NCBI GenBank assembly: GCA_035275065.1 | Contig: DATENM010000031.1 | Coordinates: 62,001-126,000, forward strand | From: Blastocatellia bacterium | GTDB lineage: Bacteria > Acidobacteriota > Blastocatellia > UBA7656 | Direction of reading: 5' to 3' | Length of the DNA: 64,000 bases | In this document: piece after piece, positions 54,135 to 63,753 of the stretch | Numbering within the stretch: position 1 is the stretch's first letter | Layout of the letters: each line of letters begins with the position of its first letter | The notes under the pieces: generated by a model | Database searches by the model: none | What the model saw: the letters and a program-made list of their open reading frames with translations, nothing else | What the model was told of the DNA's origin: nothing | Position numbers and translations under genes: made by a program

Positions 54135-56495
54135 CTAAATCTTCAGCCGCCAGATGCTCCTGCCATAGGTGGCGGCGCTGAGCGTCCGATCCTTCTCGTG
54201 ATAAACCAGATCAACTACCATCACATGCGGCAAGTTCCGCGTCAGGTTCATCCACGTCCCGCCGGCGTCGGGCGAGACAAAGACGCCGACATCGTTGCAC
54301 ACATAAATGGTATTGGGAGAGCTGCGCGGGATGGCCATCGAGTGGTGCGGCACGTCCGGCAGTTGCCCTTTATCGGCGTCCTCCCAGGTCAGCCCGCCAT
54401 CCTTCGAGCGAAAGACGTGGGAATGCCCGAAGTTGGCGACCGTCGCAAAAATCTGGTTGGCGTTGCCGGGATTCGTGCCCAGGCGCGTGATGCTGTGGCC
54501 GGGCAGAGGGCCTGCCAGATTCGAGCTCCAGGTGTTCCCGCCATCCATGCTGCGGAAGAAGCCGCCGTTCTCCGTGCCGACATAGACTTGCTTGGAGTTC
54601 GCCGGCGCGATTTCGATGGCCGAGACGGTGCTGCCATCCAGCGTCGCGGAAACGGGCGTCCAGGTGTCGCCATCATTCTTTGTGCGCCAGACGCGACTCG
54701 AAGCGGTGAACAGCGTGTTACGGTCATTCGGGTCCATGGCGATGAAACACATCCAGACGCTGTTCTGCTCGTCAACCGGAGCCGGGGGCGGCACCTCCTT
54801 ATTTGTGCCGTCGCGAAAACGGACGATGTAGAGGTTATAGACTGAGGCAAAGAGATGCCCGGCATCTTTCGGATCAATCACCATCCAGCCGCCGTCGCCT
54901 CCAAGAATCTCGTGGTGGTCGTCACTGCCCCCATCCGTCGTGATTAAGGTGCCGTTGTCCTGCGCGCCGCCGCCAAAGACTCTGCCGTCACTCTGAGCAA
55001 CGTCTAAGTCGTAGTACATGTTCGTGGCGAGGCCATTGCTGCGATTGACCCAGGTGAGCCCGCCATCTTCACTCAAATCCATGCCGCCGTCGTTCGGGTC
55101 ATAGACGCGGCCCGGCCTGCCCACGGGCATCAACAGGCAATGGTGATCGGCATGAGCGTACTTCGGGTTCGTGCCGCGGTCGGCGTCCCATCTCGTGACC
55201 TTCGTCCAATGCTTCCCGCCGTCAGTCGAGAGGTGCAAGTCAACGCCGCCGCAGATGACGTGGTTGGAACTCTTGGGATGTACGGCAATCGTGTTGCCGT
55301 AAGAGATTTGGCCTTCCTTCTTGAAATGCGTCCCGGCGACGTTCGTCCATGTCTTACCGCCGTTGCTGGTGCGGAATACACCGAGCATCTGGTCCGAAGA
55401 TGCGCTCATTTCGTCGGCGGCGAACGCATACAGGACCTTGGTGTTGGAAGGACTGAGAGCAAGGCTGGTGCGGCCTATGCTGGATGCCGGCGGTAGCCCG
55501 CCTTTCAACTGCGCCCAGTTCTTGCCGCCGTCCGTTGACTTGTAGATGCCGCTGCGCGGCCCGCGGGCGGTGCATGTCGCGTAGATCGTCCCCCTGGTTT
55601 TCGGGTCGAAAACAATCGCGTGACACCAGTAGTTAGTCGATAAGACGAAGGTCTCGCGCTGCCACGTAATCCCCCCATCATGCGTAAAGTACATGCCGCC
55701 GAGATCATCCGCCCCGCCTCCGGTTTCGGCGAAGCCGACGCCGCCGATGCGGATGTGCTTCGTGTCGAAGGGGTCTATGGCGATGGCGCCGATGCGCGCG
55801 GGAATCCCCGTCTTATCCGTCGCGGCAAACAGGTGCCAGTTCTTGCCGCCATCGAGGGTGCGATAAATTCCGACCCCGGCGTATGAGTCTGCCGAGAGGT
55901 TGGCTTCGCCTGTGCCGCAATACAGGATGTCCGGGTTGACGGGGTCAATAGCCAGCGAGCCGACATTCAGAACGTCTTCGTCATGCCATTGGGAATGCCA
56001 CGTCTGTCCCGCATCCGGGCTGAACCAGACGCCGCCGCCCGCCGCCCCCGCCCAAATGCGCTCGGGTTGCGCCGGGTGGCAGACGATGCTCGTCATGCGC
56101 CCGCCAATATTCGTCGGACCGACAAGCTCCCATTGAGCCGGCCCGGGAGCCGGCGCCAGCGTCTTCTTACTTTGGCCGCGCTCTCGCACCATCGTTTGTG
56201 TGGGCGCTTCTCGATATGGCCATGCCGCCCGCGCCTGGAACCACTTACTGCGTTTCTTGTGATATTCGAGGCGGGGCGGCGGCGCACCTTCCACCCCGCG
56301 CTTGCGGGGGCCGCGAATGAGTGTCGTTTGCGGCTCTATTTGGCCCGGTATCAACTCTTCTCTAGGCGGCATATCCACCTCTTTGGGAGCCACCGTTGCC
56401 TCGACCTTCGGCACGCGGGCCTTCACGCTCGCCTTTGTCCCTGCCCCGGCCTTGCTGCTTTTTTGCGCACTGCTCTTGCGTTTTCGCTTTTCCAT
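54135..56495 (-). CDS. Asp-box (BNR) beta-propeller protein, 11 or so repeats
   Basis: The 786-residue protein has a Lys/Pro-rich N-terminus without an evident signal peptide. At least ten SxDGGxTW-type Asp boxes follow (for example SPDAGQTW, STDGGKNW, TNDGDTW-like variants, SPDAGGTW). The layout is that of sortilin/VPS10-like or sialidase-like propellers, with TYGRSIWRL at the end. No sialidase active-site arginines are recognised, so catalysis is not claimed. The start has GGAGG at good spacing. Absence of a signal peptide is puzzling for such a fold. Confidence 0.85.
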   Translation of the reverse strand: MEKRKRKSSAQKSSKAGAGTKASVKARVPKVEATVAPKEVDMPPREELIPGQIEPQTTLIRGPRKRGVEGAPPPRLEYHKKRSKWFQARAAWPYREAPTQTMVRERGQSKKTLAPAPGPAQWELVGPTNIGGRMTSIVCHPAQPERIWAGAAGGGVWFSPDAGQTWHSQWHDEDVLNVGSLAIDPVNPDILYCGTGEANLSADSYAGVGIYRTLDGGKNWHLFAATDKTGIPARIGAIAIDPFDTKHIRIGGVGFAETGGGADDLGGMYFTHDGGITWQRETFVLSTNYWCHAIVFDPKTRGTIYATCTARGPRSGIYKSTDGGKNWAQLKGGLPPASSIGRTSLALSPSNTKVLYAFAADEMSASSDQMLGVFRTSNGGKTWTNVAGTHFKKEGQISYGNTIAVHPKSSNHVICGGVDLHLSTDGGKHWTKVTRWDADRGTNPKYAHADHHCLLMPVGRPGRVYDPNDGGMDLSEDGGLTWVNRSNGLATNMYYDLDVAQSDGRVFGGGAQDNGTLITTDGGSDDHHEILGGDGGWMVIDPKDAGHLFASVYNLYIVRFRDGTNKEVPPPAPVDEQNSVWMCFIAMDPNDRNTLFTASSRVWRTKNDGDTWTPVSATLDGSTVSAIEIAPANSKQVYVGTENGGFFRSMDGGNTWSSNLAGPLPGHSITRLGTNPGNANQIFATVANFGHSHVFRSKDGGLTWEDADKGQLPDVPHHSMAIPRSSPNTIYVCNDVGVFVSPDAGGTWMNLTRNLPHVMVVDLVYHEKDRTLSAATYGRSIWRLKI

Positions 56496-56879
56496 ATGAC
56501 CTCCAATGACTACACAGTCGCCCCGACGCCATGCGATTTGATTATCTGATACATTGTGCCCTCCTTACTGTGGGGAGTGACGTGTTTGGCAGACTATAAC
56601 TAACCACCACCAGTGTCAAGGAGGACTAAATCCGGCAATATGGCTTTCGTCACCGACGTATAAACGAGGACCGGGCGGGGGATGCGCGGAACAAGGCGAG
56701 GGCGCGGCGCGGGCGGCCGACCTCAGAGCGGGAGCCGACCTCAGGCCGCGCCGCTCGTCCAAATAAAAAGGCGAGACGGAACGTGGGGGCGCGTTCCGTC
56801 TCGCCGCAGGGGGCTAGACTCGGCAACTGCTTTCTTCATTTGTCAGGCTAAGAGCCAGACTGCGGGAACAACTGTGCGC
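56496..56879. other. 384-base gap with terminator and short direct repeats
   Basis: No gene is supported. Two copies of GCCGACCTCAG (around 56715-56745) and the terminator described separately are the only structures seen. Confidence 0.5.
56761..56805 (-). terminator. Intrinsic terminator for the DUF1579 gene
   Basis: A 14-bp perfect stem (56770-56783 with 56792-56805) with an 8-base loop is followed on the minus strand by a TTTTTATTT tract. Confidence 0.9.
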
Positions 56880-57500
56880 TCACGGCCTCGCGCGCGTGTA
56901 CGTGAGTTCGAGTACCTTGAACTCGTGCGGGCTGCCGACCTCGTCATAGACTTCAAAGACGTACTTGTCTTTGCTGAGCAGGCGCGTGACATATTTCACG
57001 GGCTTGTCGTGCTCGTCCATTATCGGATCGTCCATCTTGCCGAAGACGGTCATGACCTGCTTTGACGGGTCGAGCTTGCCTTCGCCGGTCGAGAGTGCCG
57101 TGCCCAGGTTATCGATGTGGAAGACCACGTAGTGCTTCTTGTAGTTGTCATAGCCGATAACGTCTATGCCTTTGAACGGCATGCCCATGATCTGGCTGCT
57201 CATTTCGCTGTAAAGAAAGCGCCCTTCCAGCATCCATTTGGCCTCGCAGGTGCCTTTTGATTCCTGCGGCGGCTTTCCCGGCTCCATCCAGGCGCGCAGG
57301 GTGATGTCCCATTTGCCGGCCATCTGATCGAGGTACTTGTGGCCTTCGCCGGGCGTCGCCACTTCCATCCACCTCTTCATCATCTCCTGCATGTTAGGGG
57401 CCGCCTTGGCGTCGCCTTTCGCCGGCTCCTGGGCGAGCGCATTGCCCTGCAATGCGGCGCAGATCATTACGGTTGTGCAAAGCACGATTCTCAATCTCAT
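56880..57500 (-). CDS. Secreted DUF1579 protein
   Basis: The 206-residue protein has a signal peptide (LCTTVMICAALQGNALA) and a DUF1579 domain with HKYLDQMAGKWDI, GRFLYSEMSSQIMG, KGIDVIGYDNYKKHYV and YTRARP. The family is lipocalin-like with unknown ligand. ATG 57500 has AAAGGAGA upstream. It is the last gene of a minus-strand run that begins near lexA. Confidence 0.85.
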   Translation of the reverse strand: MRLRIVLCTTVMICAALQGNALAQEPAKGDAKAAPNMQEMMKRWMEVATPGEGHKYLDQMAGKWDITLRAWMEPGKPPQESKGTCEAKWMLEGRFLYSEMSSQIMGMPFKGIDVIGYDNYKKHYVVFHIDNLGTALSTGEGKLDPSKQVMTVFGKMDDPIMDEHDKPVKYVTRLLSKDKYVFEVYDEVGSPHEFKVLELTYTRARP

Positions 57501-57531
57501 GGCTATTCTCCTTTCACCTGCTGGGCCAGCG

Positions 57532-58026
57532 TCAGGATGCGGCGTCGGCCTTCTGCTCGTCGCCGCTGAAAAACTTCGCAGAGGCGGCGGCCATCTCTTC
57601 GGGCGTGACATCGCGGACGTGCGTCGAGAAATTCCACTTGTGGCCGTACGGATCGCTGATGACGCCGACGCGGTCGCCCCAGAAGGTCTCTTCCACCGGA
57701 CGGATGATCGCCGCCCCGGCGTTGACGGCGCGGTTGAACGATTCGTCGCTATTCTCGACGTAAAGATAAAACGCACCGCTGTTGCCGTTGAGCGTTTCCG
57801 GCGACTGCGCGCCCCATTCGGGAAACTCGTCACAGATGAACAAGTGGCTATCGCCAACCTTCAGCTCGCCATGAACGACCTTGCCGCCGTCGGGCGTGGT
57901 GTGGCGCGAGATCTCTTCCGCGCCGAATGCCTGCTTGTAAAACTCCATTGCCTGCGCCGCGCCCCTGACAAAGATCGTCGGCGTGATGGTGTGAAAACCG
58001 CTCGGAATTCTTCGCACTTCAGACAT
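57532..58026 (-). CDS. VOC/PhnB-like protein 1
   Basis: The 164-residue protein has a VOC fold with TPTIFVRGAAQAMEFYKQAFGAEE-type segment, FICDEFPEWGA and DPYGHKWNFSTH. PhnB-like VOC proteins bind metal or small molecules. ATG 58026 has AAGGAGAT upstream. It resembles its neighbour at 58121, so a duplication is likely. Confidence 0.85.
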   Translation of the reverse strand: MSEVRRIPSGFHTITPTIFVRGAAQAMEFYKQAFGAEEISRHTTPDGGKVVHGELKVGDSHLFICDEFPEWGAQSPETLNGNSGAFYLYVENSDESFNRAVNAGAAIIRPVEETFWGDRVGVISDPYGHKWNFSTHVRDVTPEEMAAASAKFFSGDEQKADAAS

Positions 58027-58120
58027 CGTTTCAATCTCCTTCGTTGTTTGAAATCTCGGGCTGCCGGGCACTCAGGCAGCGAATGATTGTTGGGTGCGTC
58101 CTGCCGAGGCCGACTCGGGC

Positions 58121-58576
58121 TCAGCCACATTGTTCCTGGTGTTGATCTTTGAACGCGGCGGCGCGGCGGGCCAGTTCTTCGTCCGTCACATCTTCAATGT
58201 GTGTGCTGATCCACCACTGCATGCCGGAGGCGTCCTGAACGGCGCCGCTGCGGTCTCCATAAAACTGATCCGCCACTTCGCGCACAGAAGTCGCGCCGGC
58301 GGCAAGGGCGCGCTGGTAGGTGGCGTCAACGTCTTCGACGTAGAGACCGATCATGCATGGGCGTGCCGGGTACTCGGGCTGCGCGTCGGCCAGCATCAGC
58401 ATCGAGTCGCCAATGCGGAGTTCGGCGTGGCCGACCGTGCCGTCCTTGCCCGACATGCGGGAAACCTCCTGCGCGTTAAAGGCCGCTTTCAAAAAATCGA
58501 TCAGCTTGGCCGCCCCCTCGATGATTAGAAAAGGCGTTAAGGTGTGATAACCCTCAGGAATCGGTTTAACTGCCAT
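58121..58576 (-). CDS. VOC/PhnB-like protein 2
   Basis: The 151-residue protein begins IPEGYHTLTPFLIIEGAAK, close to the PhnB-type pattern of protein 1, with DASGMQWWISTHIEDVT at the end. ATG 58576 follows AAAGGAGA. Part of the same transcript run. Confidence 0.85.
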   Translation of the reverse strand: MAVKPIPEGYHTLTPFLIIEGAAKLIDFLKAAFNAQEVSRMSGKDGTVGHAELRIGDSMLMLADAQPEYPARPCMIGLYVEDVDATYQRALAAGATSVREVADQFYGDRSGAVQDASGMQWWISTHIEDVTDEELARRAAAFKDQHQEQCG

Positions 58577-58635
58577 TGTCGTTTCTCCTTTCACGGTTTA
58601 GCTCACGATTTCGGGCAACGCCGCAATCGCGGTTC

Positions 58636-59022
58636 TCAACTCTGCCGCTCGCCGAGACAGTAACAAAGCCGGTCGGGCGCGATGACGAAAAAGACTTTGA
58701 AGGCGGTGTCGCCGTGCTGGTCAATGCGGAAGTTAGCTTCTTCTCTTCCCAGGCCATTCGCCCGCAACTCTGCAAAGGCCGCTTCGGCGTCATCTACCTC
58801 AAAGAAACAGCCTTCCTGCTCTGGGTCGCCGCCATTTTCGGCCAGCCCGATCTGAATCGTGTCGCGAGCGAGGACGGCCGACTTACAGGGCGCGGCTTGC
58901 CGCGACACGACTCGAAATCCCATGACCGTTTCGTAAAACGGGATGGCGGCTTCGACATTTTCGACCGGCAGGTTCATGGCGTCCTCGCGGTACGGCCATG
59001 CGCTTTTGAAGACTGCTTTCAT
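58636..59022 (-). CDS. VOC family protein 3 (glyoxalase/bleomycin-resistance fold)
   Basis: The 128-residue protein has a VOC pattern with PVENVEAAIPFYETVMGF and CFFEVDDAEAAFAELRA. It is more distant from the two PhnB-like neighbours. ATG 59022 follows GAGGAG at six bases. It lies about 95 bases downstream of lexA. Confidence 0.8.
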   Translation of the reverse strand: MKAVFKSAWPYREDAMNLPVENVEAAIPFYETVMGFRVVSRQAAPCKSAVLARDTIQIGLAENGGDPEQEGCFFEVDDAEAAFAELRANGLGREEANFRIDQHGDTAFKVFFVIAPDRLCYCLGERQS

Positions 59023-59117
59023 CTGCGTCTCCTCGGCTTCGCGGACACACGACGAGCTAGACGGCGTCGCTTCGCGCCGGTTCAGCTTCTTGTCAGGCAC
59101 GCCAAACTGGCGGCGTG

Positions 59118-59732
59118 TCAGTGGTGATACTTGCGAATCACGCCGATGACAACGCCCTGAATATGGACGCGCTCGGCGGGCTTGATGATGGGTTGATAAG
59201 CTGGATTGGCCGGCTCCAGCCTGATCTGGTTGGCTTCCTTATAAAACCGCTTCACGGTGGTGTCGCTGCCGTCAACGAGCGCAACGACCGTCTGCCCGTT
59301 CTCTGCCGTCTCGCGTGATTCGACGATCAAGAAATCGCCATCACGTATCTGTTCATCGATCATCGAATCGCCGCGCACGCGCAAGGCAAAGGTTCGCTTG
59401 CGTCCGAGCATGTCGGGCGGGATGACCACCGATTCATGATTCAAGACGGCTTCTATCGGCTGGCCCGCCGCGACCACGCCGAGCAGCGGTATCTCGCACG
59501 GCGCGTCATCGCTTTCGGCTTTGACCAGCTCGATGCCGCGGCTGGCGTGCTTGATGCGGCGGATCAAGCCTTCGCGCTCCAGCACAGACAACAACTGATG
59601 CACAGTTGCCGGCGAGCTGAGCCCGAGATGGCCGCGGATTTCGGCAATCGTCGGCGCGTAGCCATGAACTTCGGCAAAGCGCCGGATGTATTCGTAGACT
59701 TCACGCTGCCGTGGAGTTAAGACCATACGCAT
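59118..59732 (-). CDS. lexA: LexA SOS repressor
   Basis: The 204-residue repressor has an N-terminal winged-helix DNA-binding domain (LTPRQREVYEYI, APTIAEIRGHLGLSSPATVHQLL) and a C-terminal self-cleavage domain. The Ala-Gly cleavage site is in VAAGQP, the catalytic serine in GDSMID and the lysine in TTVKRFY. All needed residues are present. Starts at ATG 59732 or 59726; GGGAG precedes. It overlaps the upstream 84-residue gene by 32 bases. I could not identify a known SOS box upstream. Confidence 0.95.
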   Translation of the reverse strand: MRMVLTPRQREVYEYIRRFAEVHGYAPTIAEIRGHLGLSSPATVHQLLSVLEREGLIRRIKHASRGIELVKAESDDAPCEIPLLGVVAAGQPIEAVLNHESVVIPPDMLGRKRTFALRVRGDSMIDEQIRDGDFLIVESRETAENGQTVVALVDGSDTTVKRFYKEANQIRLEPANPAYQPIIKPAERVHIQGVVIGVIRKYHH

Positions 59733-59955
59733 CGTCTCCCTGTCCGACCAGCCATTCGACGTCGTAGCCCATGGTATAGACGTTGCCGGCGACGGTGATG
59801 ACTTCTATGCGATTGCGGCCCCGCCGCGTTTGAATGCGCCCGATCTCGGCGCCGTTGAGCAGAACTCGGTCGTGACGGCACCAGCCGCCGAAGGTGCGGA
59901 TTTTCGGCCCCGGCTCAATACGCACGTTCGCCCTTAGCGCTTGCAGAAGCGTCAT
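59701..59955 (-). CDS. Small uncharacterised protein upstream of lexA
   Basis: An 84-residue basic protein with RNRIEVITVAGNVYTMGYDVEWLVGQG. No known domain. ATG 59955 follows GGGAGAGG. It overlaps lexA by 32 bases, so translation coupling with the repressor is likely. The promoter region upstream has an AT-rich inverted repeat (60032-60038 with 60048-60054) that may be an operator. Confidence 0.65.
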   Translation of the reverse strand: MTLLQALRANVRIEPGPKIRTFGGWCRHDRVLLNGAEIGRIQTRRGRNRIEVITVAGNVYTMGYDVEWLVGQGDDAYGLNSTAA

Positions 59956-60031
59956 AAACAAACCTCTCCCGGTTCAATGTTGCCTGCTTTCGGGGGAATG
60001 AAAATCTACCGAACCTTATACGAAAATAACC

Positions 60032-60054
60032 GAAAATTGTCAAGCAAAATTTTC
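60032..60054. promoter_or_regulatory. AT-rich inverted repeat, candidate operator of the lexA run
   Basis: GAAAATT and its inverse complement, 9 bases apart, lie in an AT-rich stretch 77 bases before the 84-residue gene. It could be a LexA-type operator, but this is not a known box. Confidence 0.35.
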
Positions 60055-60118
60055 ACCGGTGAGACATTTTTTCGCCTTGTCCTATGGATGAAACGCCGCG
60101 ATGAGACAAGCAAAGGAC

Positions 60119-62083
60119 TTAGCGGTAGCCTTCGGCCTGGAGAGTAAATAGCTCGGCATAGAGGCCGCGGCGTGCCAACAGGTCTTCGTGGGTGCCATCT
60201 TCGACGACGCGCCCCTCGGTCAGCACAACGATGCGGTCGGCCATCCGCACGGTCGAGAAGCGGTGCGAGATGATTACCGCCATGCGGCCGGCCACCAGCT
60301 CCGAGAAGCGCTTGAAGACTTCGTACTCGGCGCGGGCGTCGAGCGCGGCGGTCGGCTCGTCAAGAATCAACACCTGCGCGTCGCGCATATAAGCGCGCCC
60401 GAGCGCCACCTTCTGCCATTCGCCGCCCGACAGGTCTACGCCGCCTTCGAATCGCCGCCCGAGCATCTGCCGGTAGCCGCTGGTGAAGCGTCCGAGCAAG
60501 GTTGAAGCGAGTGACTTATCTGCCGCCGCGGTGATCGGCTCCGGCACATCCGCGCCTTCAGTTGTCTGTGCGGCCGCTTCGACGTCTTTGGTAAAGCGGC
60601 CCGGCTTGCCGTTGCCGGTCGTGGGTGATTCAGCGCCGTGGTCGCCGTTGCCTGGCTCATTCGCCACCGTATCGAGATAAGCGCGCACCTTGTCAATCTC
60701 GCCGACGCCGATGTTTTCGTCGAAGCGCATGGCGTAGCGCACGAAGTCTTGAAAGATGACGCTGATGGCCCGCCGCAGCGATCCCAGGTCGTATTCGCGC
60801 AGGTCGCGGCCATCGAGCAGGATGCGCCCTTCGGTCGGGTCGTAGAGCCGCGCCAGCAACTTCGTCAGCGTCGTCTTGCCGGCGCCGTTTTCGCCGACGA
60901 AGGCGACGCGCTCGCCCGGCGGCAAATGAAAGCTGACATGGCGCACCGCCCAGCGGTCACTGCCCGGATATTGAAAGCCGACGTTTTCAAAGACGAAGCC
61001 TTCGCGAATCGGCTCAGGCACAGGCACGGCCTCGGCAGACGAAGTGATCGTCGGGCGCATCTCGAAGAAATCGAAAAGGTCTTTCAGGTAAAGCGCCTGC
61101 TGCGTGATCTCGCTTGCGCCCATCAGCAGGCGTTGAATCAGGTCGCGGCTGCGCGCAAACGAGCCCGCGAGAAAGGTCAGCGAGCCGATGGTGATCGTCC
61201 CCAGCACGGCGCGCACCAGGATGATCGCATAGGCGCCATAGTACCCGGCGGTGCCGACGACAGAGAGCAAGGTCGAAATGAACGCCTTGCGCACAGAGAG
61301 CCGCTTGTTCTCTTCGTAAAACTTCTCTGACAGCGCCCGGAAGCGCTCGATCAGCCACGGCGCCAGGCCGAACATCTGCACCTCTTTGGCGGTCACGTCG
61401 CTTGCGCCAATGTAGCGCAGGTAATCCAACTGGCGGCGCTCCGGCGTCCAGCGAAAAAGTAACGAATACTCCAGCGAGGCAAAATGCGTTTCGCCCAAAA
61501 AGCTCGGCACCACGGCGACCGCCAGCAACAGCAGCAGCCACGGGCTGTAGACCAGCAGCGCGCCGCCCAGGCTGATGAGCGTGATGGTGTCTTGCGCCAT
61601 TTGAATGAGCTGCATCAGCAGGCCGATTCTGCTGGTCGTCTGCCGCCGCGCCCGTTCCAGTTGATCATAGAAGGTCGGGTCTTCGAAGTGGTAGAGGTCG
61701 AGCGCCGCCGCGTGCTCCATCAAACGCACGCTCGTCAGGTTCGAGAACAAATCGCCGAGCAGGCTTTCAACGAGTGACGACGCACGCGCCAGCATCTCGC
61801 CGCCAAGCACGATGACGATTTCGAGAGCGACCAGTTGCCACAGCCGCTTGAAGCTTGCCTGCCCGTCGCGCATGGCGACGACCGTATCGATGATCAGCTT
61901 GCCGACCCACAGCGTTGCTACGGGGATGAAGGCGCGCAGCAGTCGCAGCACGACCATCACCGATGTAAAACCGCGATGCGTCTGCCAGACCAATCGCACG
62001 AGCGGCGGCACATAACGCAACGCCGCGATGCGCTCGCGCCAGCCTGGCCGCTCTTTCTGTGGTGGACGATGCGCAGACGCCAT
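60119..62083 (-). CDS. ABC transporter, fused permease/ATPase
   Basis: The 654-residue protein has about six membrane helices (about 35-330) and an ATPase domain (about 365-650). The ATPase has GENGAGKTT (Walker A), LSGGEWQKVALGRA (signature) and LILDEPTAALD (Walker B). An extra insert of about 50 residues rich in Gly, Thr and Pro (roughly 490-545) lies between Walker A and the signature. It is probably a lipid, drug or peptide exporter; the substrate is unknown. No good ribosome site is seen at 62083. Confidence 0.9.
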   Translation of the reverse strand: MASAHRPPQKERPGWRERIAALRYVPPLVRLVWQTHRGFTSVMVVLRLLRAFIPVATLWVGKLIIDTVVAMRDGQASFKRLWQLVALEIVIVLGGEMLARASSLVESLLGDLFSNLTSVRLMEHAAALDLYHFEDPTFYDQLERARRQTTSRIGLLMQLIQMAQDTITLISLGGALLVYSPWLLLLLAVAVVPSFLGETHFASLEYSLLFRWTPERRQLDYLRYIGASDVTAKEVQMFGLAPWLIERFRALSEKFYEENKRLSVRKAFISTLLSVVGTAGYYGAYAIILVRAVLGTITIGSLTFLAGSFARSRDLIQRLLMGASEITQQALYLKDLFDFFEMRPTITSSAEAVPVPEPIREGFVFENVGFQYPGSDRWAVRHVSFHLPPGERVAFVGENGAGKTTLTKLLARLYDPTEGRILLDGRDLREYDLGSLRRAISVIFQDFVRYAMRFDENIGVGEIDKVRAYLDTVANEPGNGDHGAESPTTGNGKPGRFTKDVEAAAQTTEGADVPEPITAAADKSLASTLLGRFTSGYRQMLGRRFEGGVDLSGGEWQKVALGRAYMRDAQVLILDEPTAALDARAEYEVFKRFSELVAGRMAVIISHRFSTVRMADRIVVLTEGRVVEDGTHEDLLARRGLYAELFTLQAEGYR

Positions 62084-62259
62084 ACCAAAACCGTAACGCC
62101 TGCACGCCCCTCAGACAAGGATTCTGGACGGCGCGCCCTCCGCCGGCTCTTTTTTCGCAAGCTTCATGGCCGCGCGCCGTCTTGTTCGGGCTTTCGAGTT
62201 GCAACCCCTCACCGAATGGCGTAACGTGTGTGAACTTCTATTCAGAAAGGAATTAAACA

Positions 62260-63234
62260 ATGTCGCAAAATGACTCGTCCGACATGTCTCCGGGGGCGCT
62301 CGACGCAACGATCTCCTGGAAAATTCGGGACGCCGATTATGAGAACAGCGGCCTCGAACCGAAAATCGCAATCAACGACGGCCTCCTTGTCATCGAGCTT
62401 CATGTGGGGGGCAGCGGCCAAGGCTTATGGTATAGCCTGGGGGTATTGGAGGCAGACGGCGCAGTAAATTGGGGACAGCATCACCCACTACCCGACGTCA
62501 TGATGGATAGTGGGCCGGCAATCGCGATGGACGATAGCGGGAACATCGTCACCCTCGAATTGGATTTAGACCTGAATATCTATTACCGCATCGGGGGTCC
62601 CGATGACACCCCATTCATCGGCAAGGCGATTCCGTGCAATGCAGAGGGCATCAACCCCTCGGTCTCCCTGAACAATAATGGGATCGTCGTTCAGTTCTAC
62701 GAGGGTACGAAGGGGCTTAGTTACCGCATCGGCGAGTTGGAGGCGAGCCAGGGCACGATAAGCTGGCAAGCTCCAACCGCGTTCAGCTACAGCGCCGGTC
62801 ATAAGCCGGCGGTCGGGATTAACGACAATGGGGTAGTGATTCTGCTCCTTGAAGCGGATGTAGGTTTCCCAGGTTCCAATGGCCAGCTATGGCAATATGT
62901 CGGGCAGTTACAGCCGGACGGACAGAGCATCGTGTGGCAGCACCATGTGGTCTACGACCTCGACGGCGTACACCCTGGGGTCGCGATCAATAACGCGGGG
63001 ATCATCGTTCAGGTCAATCGGGACGCGCATGATGAATTGTGGTATCGCATCGGCAAATTAGATGGGCAGACGGTCACCTGGACCTCTCGCGTCGCGCTCA
63101 GTCAGAAGGATAAGGATAAGGGCCAGGAGCCGGCGGTGAGCCTGACTCAAAGCAACAACGTCATCGCGGTCTACCGCAAAGAAAGCACTCACACGCTGCG
63201 GCTTTCGACCGGCGTCGTCGAGGTGTCATCATGA
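62260..63234 (+). CDS. Six-repeat beta protein of unknown function
   Basis: A 324-residue protein made of about six repeats of roughly 48 residues. Each has a core like PAVAINxxGIVVxV followed by LWYRIGxL. The pattern predicts a beta-propeller or similar closed sheet. There is no signal peptide. GC content is lower than its neighbours, with codons such as AAT and TAT common. AAAGGA precedes the ATG. I do not recognise the family. The last six bases overlap the def gene end. Confidence 0.8.
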   Translation: MSQNDSSDMSPGALDATISWKIRDADYENSGLEPKIAINDGLLVIELHVGGSGQGLWYSLGVLEADGAVNWGQHHPLPDVMMDSGPAIAMDDSGNIVTLELDLDLNIYYRIGGPDDTPFIGKAIPCNAEGINPSVSLNNNGIVVQFYEGTKGLSYRIGELEASQGTISWQAPTAFSYSAGHKPAVGINDNGVVILLLEADVGFPGSNGQLWQYVGQLQPDGQSIVWQHHVVYDLDGVHPGVAINNAGIIVQVNRDAHDELWYRIGKLDGQTVTWTSRVALSQKDKDKGQEPAVSLTQSNNVIAVYRKESTHTLRLSTGVVEVSS

Positions 63235-63672
63235 TCCCTCCGCCTGACCGGAGCAGAGGCGGCCTTCGAGGTGGTCGTACTCGTGCTGAATGACCTGGGC
63301 GCGAAAGCCCTTGATGCGCTCCTGCCGCCACTTGCCTTTGCGGTTCTGCCAGCGCAGCAGAATTTCATTATAGCGGCGCACCTTATAGTCGTAGCGCTCC
63401 TTCTCTAAACTGTAACAACCTTCTTCGTAGACAGTGGTGCCGGCTTCTTCCACAGGCGTCAGCTCCGGGTTGATGTAGACCTGTTTCAAAGCGATGAAGA
63501 TGCGCACGTTGTGGCCGACCTGCGGCGCTGCCAGGCCGACAGGCTCGCCCCACGTCAGCTCGCCCTTCATAAAGGCAAACATCTCGTCCACAAAATCTCT
63601 GACCTCTTTAGTGATCTCGACCGGCGCCGACTTTTTGAACAGGATGGGGTTCGGGTACTTGATCAATTCCAT
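63229..63672 (-). CDS. def: Peptide deformylase
   Basis: This enzyme removes formyl groups from nascent proteins. The 147-residue protein has GLAAPQVG, EGCYSL (variant of EGCLS) and QHEYDH, the metal-binding HExxH. It is slightly shorter than the common 165-170 residues. The convergent neighbour overlaps by six bases. Confidence 0.93.
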   Translation of the reverse strand: MELIKYPNPILFKKSAPVEITKEVRDFVDEMFAFMKGELTWGEPVGLAAPQVGHNVRIFIALKQVYINPELTPVEEAGTTVYEEGCYSLEKERYDYKVRRYNEILLRWQNRKGKWRQERIKGFRAQVIQHEYDHLEGRLCSGQAEGS

Positions 63673-63753
63673 GAACCTATTTTTTATCGAAGGGCGGGAA
63701 ATTGCTAGCGCGGATAGTGGCGACGCGTCCCCGCGTCACTCTTCCCGCGTCGC

